Counted from the first letter of the stretch, positions 1 through 10,243 are shown. The stretch: DNA of 64,000 bases from Muscardinus avellanarius (GCA_963383645.1 OY726578.1:19908592-19972591); one strand, 5' to 3'. Notes: generated from the sequence alone by a model not told the origin. Numbers and translations are program-made.

Positions 1-56
1 AGATAGATAGACAGACAGATAGACAGACAGACAGACTATGGATGGATGGGTATATA
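1..56. repeat. GATA/GACA/GGAT tetranucleotide repeat
   Basis: Alternating GATA and GACA units pass into GGAT units. The array probably continues outside the window on the left. Confidence 0.9.
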
Positions 57-129
57 GTAGTTGGTGTTGGTGAATATTAGTTCTAACCTAATAAGCATCC
101 AGTAGGGATGGACTCCCAGACCCCATGCT

Positions 130-250
130 TCACTAACCCTTCAAAATGGAGTTTCCTCATTAGTAAAGTGGATGCGGCCCTGCCCAGCTCAAGGGCGTGA
201 CAGGACACTCGGAGATGTATTTTTAAAGCACTTAGCACGGTGCCGGCACC
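130..250 (+). mobile_element. MIR SINE fragment
   Basis: The stretch has the MIR layout: a diverged TTTCCTCATTAGTAAAGTGG core followed by AAGCACTTAGCACGGTGCCGG near the 3' end. It is an ancient tRNA-derived CORE-SINE, heavily mutated. Confidence 0.6.
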
Positions 251-1283
251 TGCCATGGCTACACCCTCGCTGAGCTGTATCCTCCGGCCCCTGCCCCTGC
301 CTTCCTCCTTTCTCAGCTGCTCCACTCCTGACTGGCCTCCAGCTGGCCTGTGGCTCCCCAGAACTGTCTCAACCAGCAGGGCCCCCACCTGCCACCCAGG
401 AGCTGGGGTCGTGGAAGCCGCCTTGCTCGGCCCTGGGACGCACATACACCGGCAGCCTCGGTGCCCGGCACAGCTGCCAGGCCGGCACGCCTCCTTCCCC
501 ACAGCTGCTGGAATGTGACCCTGTCGATCAGGAGGCCCTGGGAAGCCCGCAAGTGTGCGCCCAGCTTGGTAAGTGACATAAATATTTTCCAACTCGCAGG
601 CAGACTCTGGTGCTTTCCCCTGAGTGCTGAGCTCGGGCTTGGGGCTGCAGAGACAGACAGAAAGAAAAGAAAAAAAAAAACAAAACTCATCTCGCCAGTG
701 AAGTCTGCCTCTCCCCTCTGGGGAGGGCTTAACTCTTCCGGTCCCTGAGCTCCTGGTTTATTTCATCTCCAACTGCTGACATTCAGCAGAATTTTGACAG
801 CTGCCTGTGGTGACCAGGCAGCCCTGGCCCCTGCCCTCGTGGGCAGGAGGACCATCCAGGGCCACATCTCAAATGTAAATGTGTGTTAGCACCAGCCGAG
901 GTGATAACAGCAGTGTGCCTAGAAGTTAAACTATTTTTTAAAGAGTTCCTTATCTCTTCACAATACCTACAGCACTCTCTAAGGACGAAATGACAAGCTG
1001 TCTAGATGGGCTCCCAAATCACACGAGGGCTGGCGGTCCGGGAAGTAAGGGTGCTGAGGACGTCCATCCAAGCCACGGCACCAGCACCTGGTGGTTCTGT
1101 GCACCCAGGAGCTCAGGCCTGAGCAGGCCCGATCAAGGCTCATTCAGCAGTTCTGGGGCCGGGGCGGGCATTGCCGGTCTAACAAGCCCCCGAGGACTCC
1201 ATCTGGGCTGCCGGTAGATTGCACTTGGACGGCACGGCGTTCTGCACTTCTGTTCGTGTATACATTGGGAAATATTTCTAATC
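251..1283. other. Unique non-coding DNA, no gene seen
   Basis: GC-rich at first, then AT-richer (about 570-600, 755-800 and 895-1000). Open frames are short and show no family resemblance. The AT-richer parts, such as the CATAAATATTTTCC segment near 579, could be conserved regulatory DNA, but nothing firm can be said. Confidence 0.4.
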
Positions 1284-1297
1284 AAAAGTTAAAGCAA

Positions 1298-1618
1298 GCC
1301 AGGCGTGGTGGCGCACGCTTGTCATCCCCACGCTTGGGAAGTGGAGACGGGAGGATCGCGCAGGTTCGAAGCCAGCCTCGCTGGCTTAAGAGACTCTGTT
1401 TCAAAATTAAAATATAAAAAAATGGCTGGGCGTGGTGGCGCACGCTTGTAATCCCCGCGCTTGGGGGGCGGAGACAGGAGGATCGCACTGGTTCGAAGCC
1501 AGCCTCACTGGCTTAAGAGACCCTGTTTCCAAATTTAAAAAATATATAAAAATAGGTCTGGGAGTATATCCCGGAGGTAGAAGGGTTTCCAGGAACCCCA
1601 GTACCATCCCCCCCAAAA
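1298..1618 (+). mobile_element. Trimeric SINE: B1 half followed by a full B1-dID (type b)
   Basis: A B1-like left half (1298-1423) without an ID half runs directly into a second complete type b B1-dID (1424-1611). The whole unit is bounded by a perfect 14-bp duplication, AAAAGTTAAAGCAA, at 1284-1297 and 1619-1632. There is only one pair of duplications and no leftover ID half of the first unit. That suggests one retrotransposition of a chimeric B1-B1-dID transcript rather than two insertions. Confidence 0.85.
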
Positions 1619-1974
1619 AAAAGTTAAAGCAATTTCTAAAGAGGTCGCCTTCAGGAGAGGCTGGCTCCAGAGGCTTGGGGTGGACTCAGGAATCTGCCTT
1701 GTGAAGGGCTCCTTAACAGCTCTGAGGTAGCCGCTCTGTGGCACCCAGTATGAGAACCGCAGGGCCAAGGCAACTGGACCTGTGACTCACCGCGCGCTTG
1801 GCACTCGGGGCGGCAGCTCTCTGTCACTGATGGAACGCGCCAAGGTAGACTAGAGGAGGGAAGGTTCATTTTGGTTCAGTTTCAGAGGTTCAGTCCATGG
1901 TTGGCCAGCTCCAAGGCAGAAAGACCAGGGTGGAGGGTTGGGTGGGGAGAGATGCTTGGCTCCTGGAGCTGAGA

Positions 1975-2102
1975 AGGAGAGAGAGAGAGAGGGAGGGAGG
2001 GAGGGAGGGAGAGAGAGAGGGAGAGAGAGAGAGGAGAGAGAGAGGGAGGGAGAGAGAGAGAGAGAGAGGGAGAGAGGGAGAGGAGAGAGAGAGAGAGAGA
2101 GG

Positions 2103-2134
<32 letters not shown>

Positions 2135-2429
2135 CAGAGACAGAGAGAGACAGAGAGAAAGGGAGAAAGAGAAAAAGGGGGAGAGAGAAAGGGAGAGAAA
2201 GAAAGAGAGAGAGAAAGGGAGAGGGAGAAGGGGAGGGAAAAGAGAGAGAAAAGAGGAAATATAAAAAGAAAGGGAAAGACAGAGAAAGAAAGGGGAGAGA
2301 GATAAAGGGGAAAGATAAAGGGAAAGAGAGAAAGAAATAGAGAAGGGGAGAGAGAAAGAGAAAGAGAAAGAGAGAGAAGGGGAGATAGAAAAAGAGAGAA
2401 AGGGAGAAAGAGAAAAGGGGGAGAGAGAA

Positions 2430-2464
<35 letters not shown>
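1975..2464. repeat. Polypurine (GA/GGA/GAAA) low-complexity tract
   Basis: About 490 bp of almost pure purine on the plus strand, with GA, GGGA and GAAA units and a short GCGCGC at its right edge. Frames read through it only as Ser/Leu or Glu/Arg low-complexity peptides, so it is not coding. Such tracts can form H-DNA. Confidence 0.95.
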
Positions 2465-2468
<4 letters not shown>

Positions 2469-2771
2469 CGCACAGGGATGCCCCAGCCATCTGCTTCCTC
2501 CAGCCAGGCTCTGCCTCGCAGCAGTGTGCTCAGCACTGATGAAGACCCAGCTCTCATCACCCCGTCAATGCCTGAAATCCCTACCTGTGGACTTTGCTGC
2601 TTGGGGGACTAAGTACGCCTTCACAACACGAGCTTCTGGGGAGTCCAGGCCACAGAAGGCCCCCGGAGGTGGCGGCCAACCTTGGGCAGGCCACGGGGAG
2701 AAGGACGGCTTCACAGAGGGTGCGCCTCAAGCCGAGACTCCACAGAGCCAGGTATCCAGATTCAGCCAAAT
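2465..2771. other. Unique non-coding DNA
   Basis: A GC-rich stretch between the polypurine tract and an L1 insertion. No recognised gene or repeat. Confidence 0.4.
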
Positions 2772-3012
2772 TTAAAAACTTAAGCAAAGAGAAAAATTCC
2801 CTCATGTACACGATGTACATTATCAAACATATCAATCACGAAGCCAAACATGAGAAGGGGGAGGGGGGAATGGGGCGGGAACTGGGGAAGGGCTATTCGG
2901 GGGGATGTGTGCACGTAAGCCTCCACCATCTTAATGTACGTCATTAAGATGTCTGGCTACAATGCACCCATAAAAAATAAAAAATTATATTAAAAAATTA
3001 AGCAAAGAGAAA
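2772..3012 (+). mobile_element. 5'-truncated L1 (3'UTR only) with target-site duplication
   Basis: The insert (about 2795-2989) ends in an A-rich tail with AATAAAAAATT. It carries a G-rich polypurine block at 2857-2892, as in mammalian L1 3'UTRs. It is flanked by a near-perfect 23-bp direct repeat (2772-2794 and 2990-3012, both ending TTAAGCAAAGAGAAA). The left flank shows TTTAAAAA, matching the L1 endonuclease preference. No coding sequence is retained. The L1 assignment rests on these structural features, not on an alignment. Confidence 0.65.
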
Positions 3013-3649
3013 GGCGGTCGTGCCTCCACTGGCTTGTTTACAGCAGGTGTCTCATCGGGCTGCTTGTGAGTTAAGGTCAAGGGCAGCATCCCGTCCGGAA
3101 TCAAAGGTCAGTGGGGACAGGAAGGGCTGCAGGAGGCGGAGTGCACTCAGAGCTCAGGATCCAGGAGGTGGCTGGCTCTCAGAATCCCCCGGAGAAGGGA
3201 TAAAAGCAGGTCCCCTGCTGCTGGGGCCTCCAGGTCTCCCTTCTGCGCTATGAAGGAGAAAGGGCTCAGCCTTCCGGATCCTCCAGAGCTAGAATCACTG
3301 GCTTTGGATGTCAGGAATCCATAGAGATCCTCATTTTGGCCACAAAATAAAACTCCAGCTGGATCTCACAAATCCAGAAGAGAAAGCAAAAAAGTGGTTA
3401 CCAAAAAAAACGGAAGGCAACCACCAGTCGTTGGTGGCAGAGGGGAGGGATGGGATTCCTTAAGCAGGAAAACAAAGAAATCGATCAGGAAGGGAGGGAG
3501 AAATGGGTAGATTTGTGTACCTGAAATTAAACTGGAGGGGAAAAAAATCAGTGTGACTAAAGATGTCATCAGTGAAATTAAAATCCGCTGGCAAACTGAT
3601 GCAAAATACACGCCACGCCGGTGATAAACCGGCGGTGGTCACCGCGATG
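3013..3649. other. Unique or highly diverged DNA
   Basis: No gene is seen. The part at about 3370-3560 (AAGTGGTTACC followed by purine-rich sequence) resembles diverged L1 3'UTR but is too degraded to assign. Confidence 0.35.
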
Positions 3650-3763
3650 AGCTTTACGGAGCTCTTGCATATCAAGTAGACAACACTAAAAACCCCGAGA
3701 GGAATGAGACTCAGAGGAAATGAACAAACTGCTTCCAGAAAAAGAAAATGCAAATGACCCTTG
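3650..3763 (+). mobile_element. L1 ORF2 remnant (broken)
   Basis: Around 3700-3763 the sequence follows the conserved L1 ORF2 segment that encodes the stretch around ACAGAAAAAGAAATGCAAATGGCCCTT. It is short, frameshifted and non-functional. It abuts the AC microsatellite. Confidence 0.5.

Positions 3764-3810
<47 letters not shown>
3764..3810. repeat. (AC)n microsatellite
   Basis: A pure AC dinucleotide run of about 47 bp. Confidence 0.97.
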
Positions 3811-3811
<1 letters not shown>

Positions 3812-3908
3812 GTAGACAGAGCCCCTCCCTCTAGAAGCCAACAGTGGATTTAGAAAAGATATGGGGTTTTTGTTTGTTTTTTCGGAGGGGGATTGTTGTT
3901 ACTGTTTT

Positions 3909-4287
3909 GCTACTATGGATTGATCCCAGAGCTTGTCTACATCTGAGCTACACCCCTAGACTTTTTTTTTTTTTTTGGTGGTACTGGGGTTCCTGGAAGC
4001 CCTTCTACCTCCGGGCTACACTCCCAGACCTATTTTTACATTTTTATTTGGAAACAGGGTCTCCTAAGCCAGCGCGCGCGGCTGGCTTCGAACCTGCGCG
4101 ATCCTCCTGTCTCTGCCTCCCAAGCGCAGGGATTACAAGCGTGCGCCACCACGCCCGGCTAGCCTTTTTTTTTTTTTTTTTTAAACAAGCTCTCACCAAG
4201 TTGCTGAAGCTGGCCTCCAAGCTGGGTTCCTTCTGTCTCAGCCTCCCAAGTACTGGGATTACCAGCGTGCACCACTATGCCTGGCTG
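3909..4287 (-). mobile_element. Older B1-dID SINE, split by a younger copy
   Basis: The antisense ID half is at 3909-3960 and the antisense B1 half at about 4180-4287. A type b copy sits between them at the A-rich linker. The outer copy is clearly more diverged than the inner one. Confidence 0.75.
3961..4159 (-). mobile_element. B1-dID SINE, type b (nested)
   Basis: A complete antisense copy from poly(T) through GGTGGTACTGGGGTTCCTGG to CACCACGCCCGGC. It contains the type b hairpin segment around AAGCCAGC...GCTGGCTT. It lies in the linker of the SINE at 3909-4287. Confidence 0.9.
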
Positions 4288-4933
4288 GCAAAGATGTTTA
4301 ATTAGTTTACCTTCTGCTTGCAAGGACACAGGGAGATGACCTCTGGACCGCTTTCCCAGAAAGTAACTGTTTACCTGACCAGTGCCTTCAAAATGCGTGG
4401 TCCACGACCCGGCGACCCGCGTCCAGAAATTCATCCTCAGAGATCACAAACACAGACCGAGACCGGAGCCATCCTAAATATTCATGCGGTATTACGCATC
4501 ATACATGAGGTGGAATTCTGTACGGCCGTTTAGGAAGCCGTGATAGACTAATGTGTAAGGCATAATTTGGTGAAAGCGTGGTACACAAAACTATATTTTT
4601 GAAATGACTTTGATGTGTGTGTGAACATTTATCCGCCTGAGACTGCGTCGGCGCAGAAATATTAAGGTCGTTCACCATAAATTAACGGTGGAAATTGGGG
4701 ACGATGTTTCATTTTCTTCCTTCGACTTCTGTATGCTTTATGCATTTTGTATTATGAGCATGTTTATATAATAAGGAAATGTTTTCAGGCAACCTGGCAA
4801 AATTATAAAAGCTTGCCTCAATTTGGGGCCACGTGGGCAGGGAGGAGACCCCTCTCCCCAGCCCACGCAGGTGTGGACCGGGAAGGTGGCTTCTCACCTA
4901 ACAGTCCTGGTGATATTAGGATCAGATAATTCT
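4288..4933. other. Unique non-coding DNA
   Basis: Includes an AT-rich, low-CpG part (about 4480-4830) with no recognised repeat and no supported frame. Confidence 0.4.
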
Positions 4934-5015
4934 AGGTCCAGGATGTAGATCAGTGGTAGAGTGTTTTGCCTCGCAGGCGGAAGAAAGACCCTGGGCTCCA
5001 TCCCCAGTACTGCAA
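4934..5015 (+). mobile_element. ID element, undeleted tRNA-Ala-derived monomer
   Basis: It has the ID layout: a diverged A box (GATGTAGATCAGTGGTAGAG), an intact middle (TTTTGCCTCGCAGGCGG) and a B-box region CTGGGCTCCATCCCCAGTAC. The middle is absent from the ID halves of the B1-dID copies, so this is an independent ID monomer. Its A-rich tail has become a trinucleotide repeat. Confidence 0.8.
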
Positions 5016-5056
<41 letters not shown>

Positions 5057-5088
5057 CAACAACAACAACAACAACAACAAAACAACAA
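5016..5088. repeat. (AAT)n-(AAC)n compound microsatellite
   Basis: AAT units up to about 5052 pass into AAC units up to about 5088. The repeat grew from the ID element's tail. Confidence 0.95.
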
Positions 5089-6069
5089 ATCTCCACTGTA
5101 GGGGCTGTCCCGTGCAGTGTAGGATTTACAGCAGGTGCCAAATTGGGACAACCGAAAATGTAAAGTTGACAAGTGTCTCCTGGGGACCCCAAAGACCCCT
5201 GTTCAGAAAGCACTGAAATCAGGGGAGAAGGAGGGGTTTCGCCATCTGCAGGCACAGAGATGCTAGTCATTATTCCTTCGCCTGCCCATTTGCTTCTTCT
5301 AGGAGAGTTTCAGATGCTCGGCCTCTCAGGCCCATTCAGATCACTGCTCGCCAACCTCAGCACGTCCTCAAAGGCTCATTTGTTCCTTTGCAAAAATGCT
5401 AGTGGAGTCCTTGCCGGATCTCTGTCCCTGGATGAGGCGTAGGCAGGAGAGAAACTGTCCTATGACTCCGGGCTCTGTCCCTGAGGAGGCCATGGCCCTG
5501 TAGAGACGGCCACCGCAGCATCCGGAGGACGTGGACCAGTGGGCAGTGCTGGCCGAGAGGTCAGAGTTGATGGCGGGGGCGCAGAAGCCGGGGATGCTAA
5601 TGGCCGGGCCTAACAACCACGGCGCTGACTTTAAGCATAGACCACGACGCCTGCACTGCACTTTCTAATTCGGACTGCTGGGAAACAGACAGGCAGCAAT
5701 GGGATGGGAAGTTAAGCTTAAGGACAGGACACTTTATGCAAGGTGAGAGGGAGAAAGAGAAGCAGAGGAATGACGTAGCACCCTGGGCAGTAGGAATAGC
5801 CGGGCTGCCCCTCCATCCACATAAGGAGGTCCGGGCAGGAGGCTGATGCCGGACACCAGAGATGGCGGTGGACCAGTGTGGCTGCTGCTGCAGGAGAGAG
5901 CTGCCCCCCTTCAGTGGGGAGGCCTGGGCCGATCATCCCAGCCCTGTTGACCCAGAGCCAGGCCGGGAGAAGGCAGCACGAGAGACAGCTCCAGCATCCG
6001 TCCCTTGGCCCCAAGTCCCCAGCACTGCCTTCTATTGGCAGAACCATCCAGAAGCCAGGACGTCTCCTT
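5089..6069. other. Unique non-coding DNA, no gene seen
   Basis: Roughly 1 kb of mixed composition. Frames of 90-150 codons occur on both strands, but they overlap each other and match nothing I recognise, as expected by chance in GC-rich DNA. Confidence 0.4.
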
Positions 6070-6480
6070 GTTTCGTGCCTGCCACGACCCTGGGAGGTAG
6101 GTTTTATTATGCACCTTTTGAAGGCAGCAAGCTGAGTTCCCGAGACACATAGTGACCCTCCCAAAGCCACACAGCTCCAGGGACGGAGCTGGGATTAAAA
6201 GCCTACACCAGGCCGGGCGTGGAGGCGCACGCTTGTAATTCCCGCGCTTGGGAGGCGGAGACAGGAGGATCGCGCAGGTTCGAAGCCAGCCGTGCTGGCT
6301 TAAGAGACCCTGTTTCCAAATACAAATATAAAATAGGTCTGGGAGTGTAGCCCAGAAGTAGAAGGGCTTCCAGAAACCCCATTACCACCAAAACAAACAA
6401 ACAAACAAATAAAAAAGCCACGCAGCTCCGAGAGACGGAGCTGGGATTAAAAGCCTACACCACTTGAGAGTCCAGGCTCC
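6070..6480 (-). mobile_element. MIR SINE, interrupted by a B1-dID
   Basis: Antisense MIR: GAGGTAGGTTTTATTATGCA, then GTTCCCGAGACACATAGTGA, then CAAAGCCACACAGCTCC and GGAGCTGGGATTAAAAGCC. It resumes after the SINE at 6212-6413. The segment CACACAGCTCC...GGGATTAAAAGCCTACACCA appears on both sides of the SINE. Confidence 0.7.
6212..6413 (+). mobile_element. B1-dID SINE, type b, with a ~48-bp flanking direct repeat
   Basis: A complete type b copy with tail (CAAA)n. The flanks 6163-6210 and 6414-6462 are near-identical (both end GGAGCTGGGATTAAAAGCC + TACACCA; two or three differences). This is much longer than normal L1-mediated target duplications. Confidence 0.9.
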
Positions 6481-6494
6481 TAGTCTTGTACCTA

Positions 6495-6560
6495 GAGGGT
6501 CTGGGTTGAAATGTCAGCCCCAACACGTATGTGTGTCCTGGAGAGACTGTGAGCAAAGGG
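6495..6560 (+). mobile_element. MIR fragment
   Basis: GGGTCTGGGTTGAAATGTCAG and GTGTGTCCTGGAGAGACTGTG follow the MIR 5' half (TGGGTTCAAATCC...GTGTGACCTTGG). Confidence 0.45.
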
Positions 6561-6644
6561 GTCGTGCACCCTAGGGAGGTGGGCTGCTGAGGGCTGCGGC
6601 CGGCGTGGGAATGCGGCCCCGGGCGGGAGCCGGGCGAGCTGACT

Positions 6645-6865
6645 CAGGCCGGCCCTCTCCCCACCAGGCCATCATTAACCCGCGCGGGGAGACTGCATTA
6701 TGCATGCGGCAATTTGTCTGCCTCCTCCGCCACCTGCAGAATCGATCTCCGCGCCGGGCGGCCTCATTGAGATTCAGGTCCGTGGTTCTGGGGCTCCATC
6801 CCGGTGTCTGGTCAATAGCTTATATTTTTAATTTGTCAATAATCAGTCCAGACCTTGGCTAGAGC
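6645..6865. promoter_or_regulatory. Candidate conserved non-coding element (CNE)
   Basis: A repeat-free island containing ATCATTAACC, ATTATGCATGCGGCAATT and a TTTTTAATTTGTCAATAATC segment. Short AT-rich homeodomain/POU-like motifs set in GC-rich DNA are typical of deeply conserved enhancers. Conservation is inferred, not measured. Confidence 0.45.
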
Positions 6866-6954
6866 CCTCGGAGAGCTCAGCAGGATTGCTGGGCCAGGGA
6901 GGGGACACTGCGGAGGGCCCAGGCAAGGACGGGCCGGACGGGTGCGCATGGTGG

Positions 6955-7080
6955 CCTGACTTCCAGGATCTGAGGTCACAGATTCACGCTGGAGCCTGAG
7001 TCCACGGAGCCCGGGTTCAAAGCCGGCTCTGAAGCTCTGAGGCCAGAGGGGTGAACTGGATCCACGAGTCTTGAAGCTTC
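6955..7080 (+). mobile_element. MIR fragment
   Basis: CAGATTCACGCTGGAGCC and GCCCGGGTTCAAAGCCGGCTC follow the MIR 5' region (GACTCTGGAGCC...GGGTTCGAATCCCGGCTC). Confidence 0.5.
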
Positions 7081-7284
7081 CGTCTCTCCCGTCTCTCTAG
7101 TGGCCGCCATTGTAAGTGCAGAACCAGCCTGGGTGAATGGGTTAGGGAGCCCAGCATCGTGGCCAGCCGCAGAGAACGTGTGCCAAGCTTTTGCTGCCGT
7201 GACTGTCACCAAAAACTCCAAGGAGAGGGGCTTAGCAAGCCACCAGGGGTTAGCCACCAGGCAGCACGCTCACAGAGCGGGGGC

Positions 7285-7420
7285 CATCGCAGGGGGAAAT
7301 GACCACCCGCCATCTTGTAGACGAGGGTGCTGAGGTTTGCCTGCCTGGGGTCACACGGCAGGGTCCCGCAAGCCCCTGCCGGGTCCCACTTCAGTTCCCA
7401 CGATTCTAATTGCCAGGCGA
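7285..7420 (-). mobile_element. MIR fragment
   Basis: Antisense MIR core: CCATCTTGTAGACGAGGGTG, then CTGGGGTCACACGGCAG. Confidence 0.5.
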
Positions 7421-7947
7421 AATAAAGATCCGTCCTGTGAGTGTCAAAAATCAACGTCCCACCTTTTGTCCTTGGCTCTTGGGGTGAATAAGCACACCCC
7501 TGTCTTCACTCTCTGACGGGCAGGCTCTGAAGCCCCAGGCGGTCAGGGACCGAAGCCGAGGAGAAAAATAAGAAAATAGGCCCCCGTACCCTGGCTCCTC
7601 AGCCACCCTGTCGCTGAAGATAAATCTCGGTTGTCTTTGTTCTGCGCCCTTCCCAGAGAAAGAGTCCGGGAGAGACCACGGGAGAGACCACGGGAGCTGG
7701 GGAGAGGCAGCTGAAGACCTTGAAGTGGCCTTGCCCCGGGGGGTGCAGGGTCCGCCCTGGTGGATGGGGTTGGAGGGGGACTCGCCCGAGTCCAGCCTCT
7801 CCCTCCTGGGTGTGGGCCTCCATCCTGTCTTCTCGGGGACGTCACATCTACTGCACAGGAGAGGGGCAGTCTCTGGTATCCCCCACCGGCCCAGAGCTGG
7901 GCTCTGCCACTAGGAAGTTATTAGAATGCTAATACTGAGCACTGGTT
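7421..7947. other. Unique non-coding DNA
   Basis: GC-rich, no recognised repeat or exon. A GGGAGAGACCAC unit is duplicated at about 7670-7692. Confidence 0.4.
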
Positions 7948-8193
7948 TCTTTTCTTTTCTTTTCTTTTCTTTTCTTTTCTTTTCTTTTCTTTTCTTTTCT
8001 TTTCTTTTTTGGTAGTACTGGGGTTCCTGGAAACCCTTCTACTTCCGGGCTACACTCCCAGACACCTATTTTTTATATTTTTATTTGGAAACAGGGTCTC
8101 TCAAGCCAGCAAGGCCGGCTTGGAACCTGTGTGATCCTCCTGTCTCTGCCTCCCAAGAGTGGGGATTACAAGCGTGCGCCACCACGCCCGGCT
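7948..8193 (-). mobile_element. B1-dID SINE, type b, with (TTTTC)n tail
   Basis: The tail has become a (TTTTC)n pentanucleotide repeat (7948-8008). The body runs 8011-8193. The 16-bp target-site duplication CTGAGCACTGGTTTCT lies at 7935-7950 and 8194-8209. Confidence 0.92.
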
Positions 8194-8209
8194 CTGAGCA
8201 CTGGTTTCT

Positions 8210-8860
8210 GAGTCCGGATCGCAGAGTTACGCCTGCTCTCCCTGCCTCCCACACACGCAGCCCAAGGTGAGTTCGCTCAGCCCCAGAGCCGCAGCACGTG
8301 CGTCCTCTGTGGGGGCTGGAAGGTTCTCCGAAATCCAGGCAAAGGATCTGAGCACCGAGCTGGTTACCCAGCAGCGCCAGGAGACGCGGCCGCCCCTGCA
8401 TCTCTCCGTCTGCGGCTTGGGGGACCCAGGAAGCCCTGGGAATTCCCTCCTCTCTCCATCCTGCTAGGCTCCTCTGTCCCCAGAGATCCTACCCCCTGAG
8501 TCTACTTCTATTGAAATACACTTTTCCACAGAACTCCCCAGACGCCGGTACAGCCCCGCATTGTAGAGCTCCGCCGGCCGCAGCTAAATGCCCCCAGAGG
8601 ACGGCCCAGACCCCTGGGACCCGCGGCGAAGTGCAGATCACAGGAGGATGCGAGCGGGTTCTGGAACATGGCTGGTCCCCGAGCCTCCGCAGCCAGCCCC
8701 CTCCCCCAGGAACGGAGGGGAAACCGAGGCTTGAAGAAGGGCGGCTTGCTTCAAGGCAGAGCTGGCAGGCACAGTGCTGCATTCCTCCTCTGTCCCTGCG
8801 TCTCCTTAGCCTCTACCTCCCCCCTGCCCCGCTGCTAGACAATTCCAGGGGAAATGGGCT
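8210..8860. other. Unique non-coding DNA
   Basis: GC-rich stretch, no recognised repeat, no supported exon. Confidence 0.4.
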
Positions 8861-9085
8861 TTTTTTTTTTTTTTTTTTTGGCAGTACTGGGGATGGAACC
8901 CAGGGGCATTCTACCTTCAAGCTACACCCCCAGCCCTATTTTTTCTTCTTTATTTTGAAACAGGGTCTCACTGAGTTGCAAAGGGCTTCACTGAGTAGCT
9001 GAGGCTGTCCACAAACCACGATCCTCCTGTCTCAGCCTCCCCAATAGAACGCTGGGATTACAAGCGTGCACCACCACGCCGGGCT
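8861..9085 (-). mobile_element. B1-dID SINE, type a
   Basis: A complete antisense copy from poly(T) through ATGGAACCCAGGGGCATTCT to GCACCACCACGCCGGGCT, with type a linker and B1 half. GAAATGGGCTTTT-like sequence repeats on both sides as the target duplication. Confidence 0.9.
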
Positions 9086-9879
9086 GGGGAATGGGCTTTT
9101 GCAAGAGTCCCCAAATGGTGTCAGTGTTTTCAGACTCATCAGTTATTGAGTGAGGAAAGGTGAGTCCTGGTCCCCTCTTCCTCCTCCTCCCTCTTTCTCT
9201 TTTCAACGTTACTAAATATTTACACCCTATTCAAAGATACTTTAAAAAAAAAAGCTCTAAAGCAGCCTGGGAGGCAGCACCATCGCCCTGTTTTTAGAGG
9301 ACAGAGCTAGAAGCCGGACATGTTTTCCTGCCCCACCCCCCGCCATCTTATGACCCTGATCCCGAGGGAGGGCTGGCCGAGAGCAGCCGTTTCCCGCACA
9401 CCATCATCACCGGTCTCACAGTCCAGCGCTTGAGCCCGTGCATGAGGCACGTGGCCGGCGGGCCTCCGGGTCGGCGCCCTCCAGTCCCCCGTCCCTCGCT
9501 CTCCCGCCGAGGGCAGCAGGTGGGCTGCTGGGACCACTCAGCTGTGGAATGGGTCAGAGCAGAGCAGGTCGGGGCCGCTGACGTGTTTGGCTTCCCGTGG
9601 CTGGTGTTCAGCCGTGCAGGGAGAATGCAATCTGGATTTCCCACCGGGTGAGCCGGGAGCCAGGGTCCCCGGGTCTCATCTCCATCTGGGGTGCTGTGCA
9701 GTGGTCTGTGTGGCCAGGGGCAGATGGCCTCCTCCTCTGACCAATTACTCTGTGGGAGCTGAGCTGAAATAGTGGTGACTCCCTTAAACTCTCCTGCTGA
9801 CCTGGGCCTGAAGCTGCCCAGTGCCTCCCACAGCCGTCTGACATTAGAATTACTTGGAGGGTTTCCATTTTGGAGGACA
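9086..9879. other. Unique non-coding DNA
   Basis: No gene is seen. A weak MIR-like piece may lie at about 9260-9320 (CACCATCGCCCTGTTTTTAG). Confidence 0.4.
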
Positions 9880-9944
9880 GGGTACTGAGGATCGAACCCA
9901 GAGGCATTCTTCCTCTGAGCCGCCCCCTCCCACCACCACCACCC

Positions 9945-9979
<35 letters not shown>

Positions 9980-10171
9980 TGCTGGGGATGGAACCTGGGG
10001 GCCTTCTACCTCTGGGCTGCACCCTAGACCTATTTTATATTTTATTTGGAAACAGGGTCTTATTAAGTTGCCGAGAGCCTCACTAAGTAGCTGAGGCTGG
10101 CTTCGAACCTGCAATCCTCCTGACTCAGCCTCCCAAGTACTGGGATTACAAGCATGCATCACGACGCCTGG
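9880..10171 (-). mobile_element. B1-dID SINE, type c, plus an ID-half fragment and (GT)n
   Basis: An antisense ID-half fragment (about 9880-9930) is followed by (GT)n (9948-9978) and a complete type c copy (9979-10171). The GT run lies at the 3' end of the inner SINE, as do many microsatellites here. Confidence 0.85.
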
Positions 10172-10243
10172 ATCATTCATTCATTCATTCATTCATTTGT
10201 TTATTTGTTTATTTATGTATTTATGTATTTATTTATTTATTTA
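10172..10243. repeat. (ATTC)n/(ATTT)n tetranucleotide repeat
   Basis: ATTC units pass into TTTA/TGTATTTA units between two antisense SINE pieces. Confidence 0.9.

Noticed and set aside
1850..2560. 236-codon Ser/Leu-rich minus-strand frame and its shadows
   Set aside because: Translation of the GA/GGGA/GAAA tract.
4934..5015. Possible tRNA gene
   Set aside because: The tRNA-like start and B-box region belong to an ID SINE with an A-rich tail. No cloverleaf with intact stems is evident.
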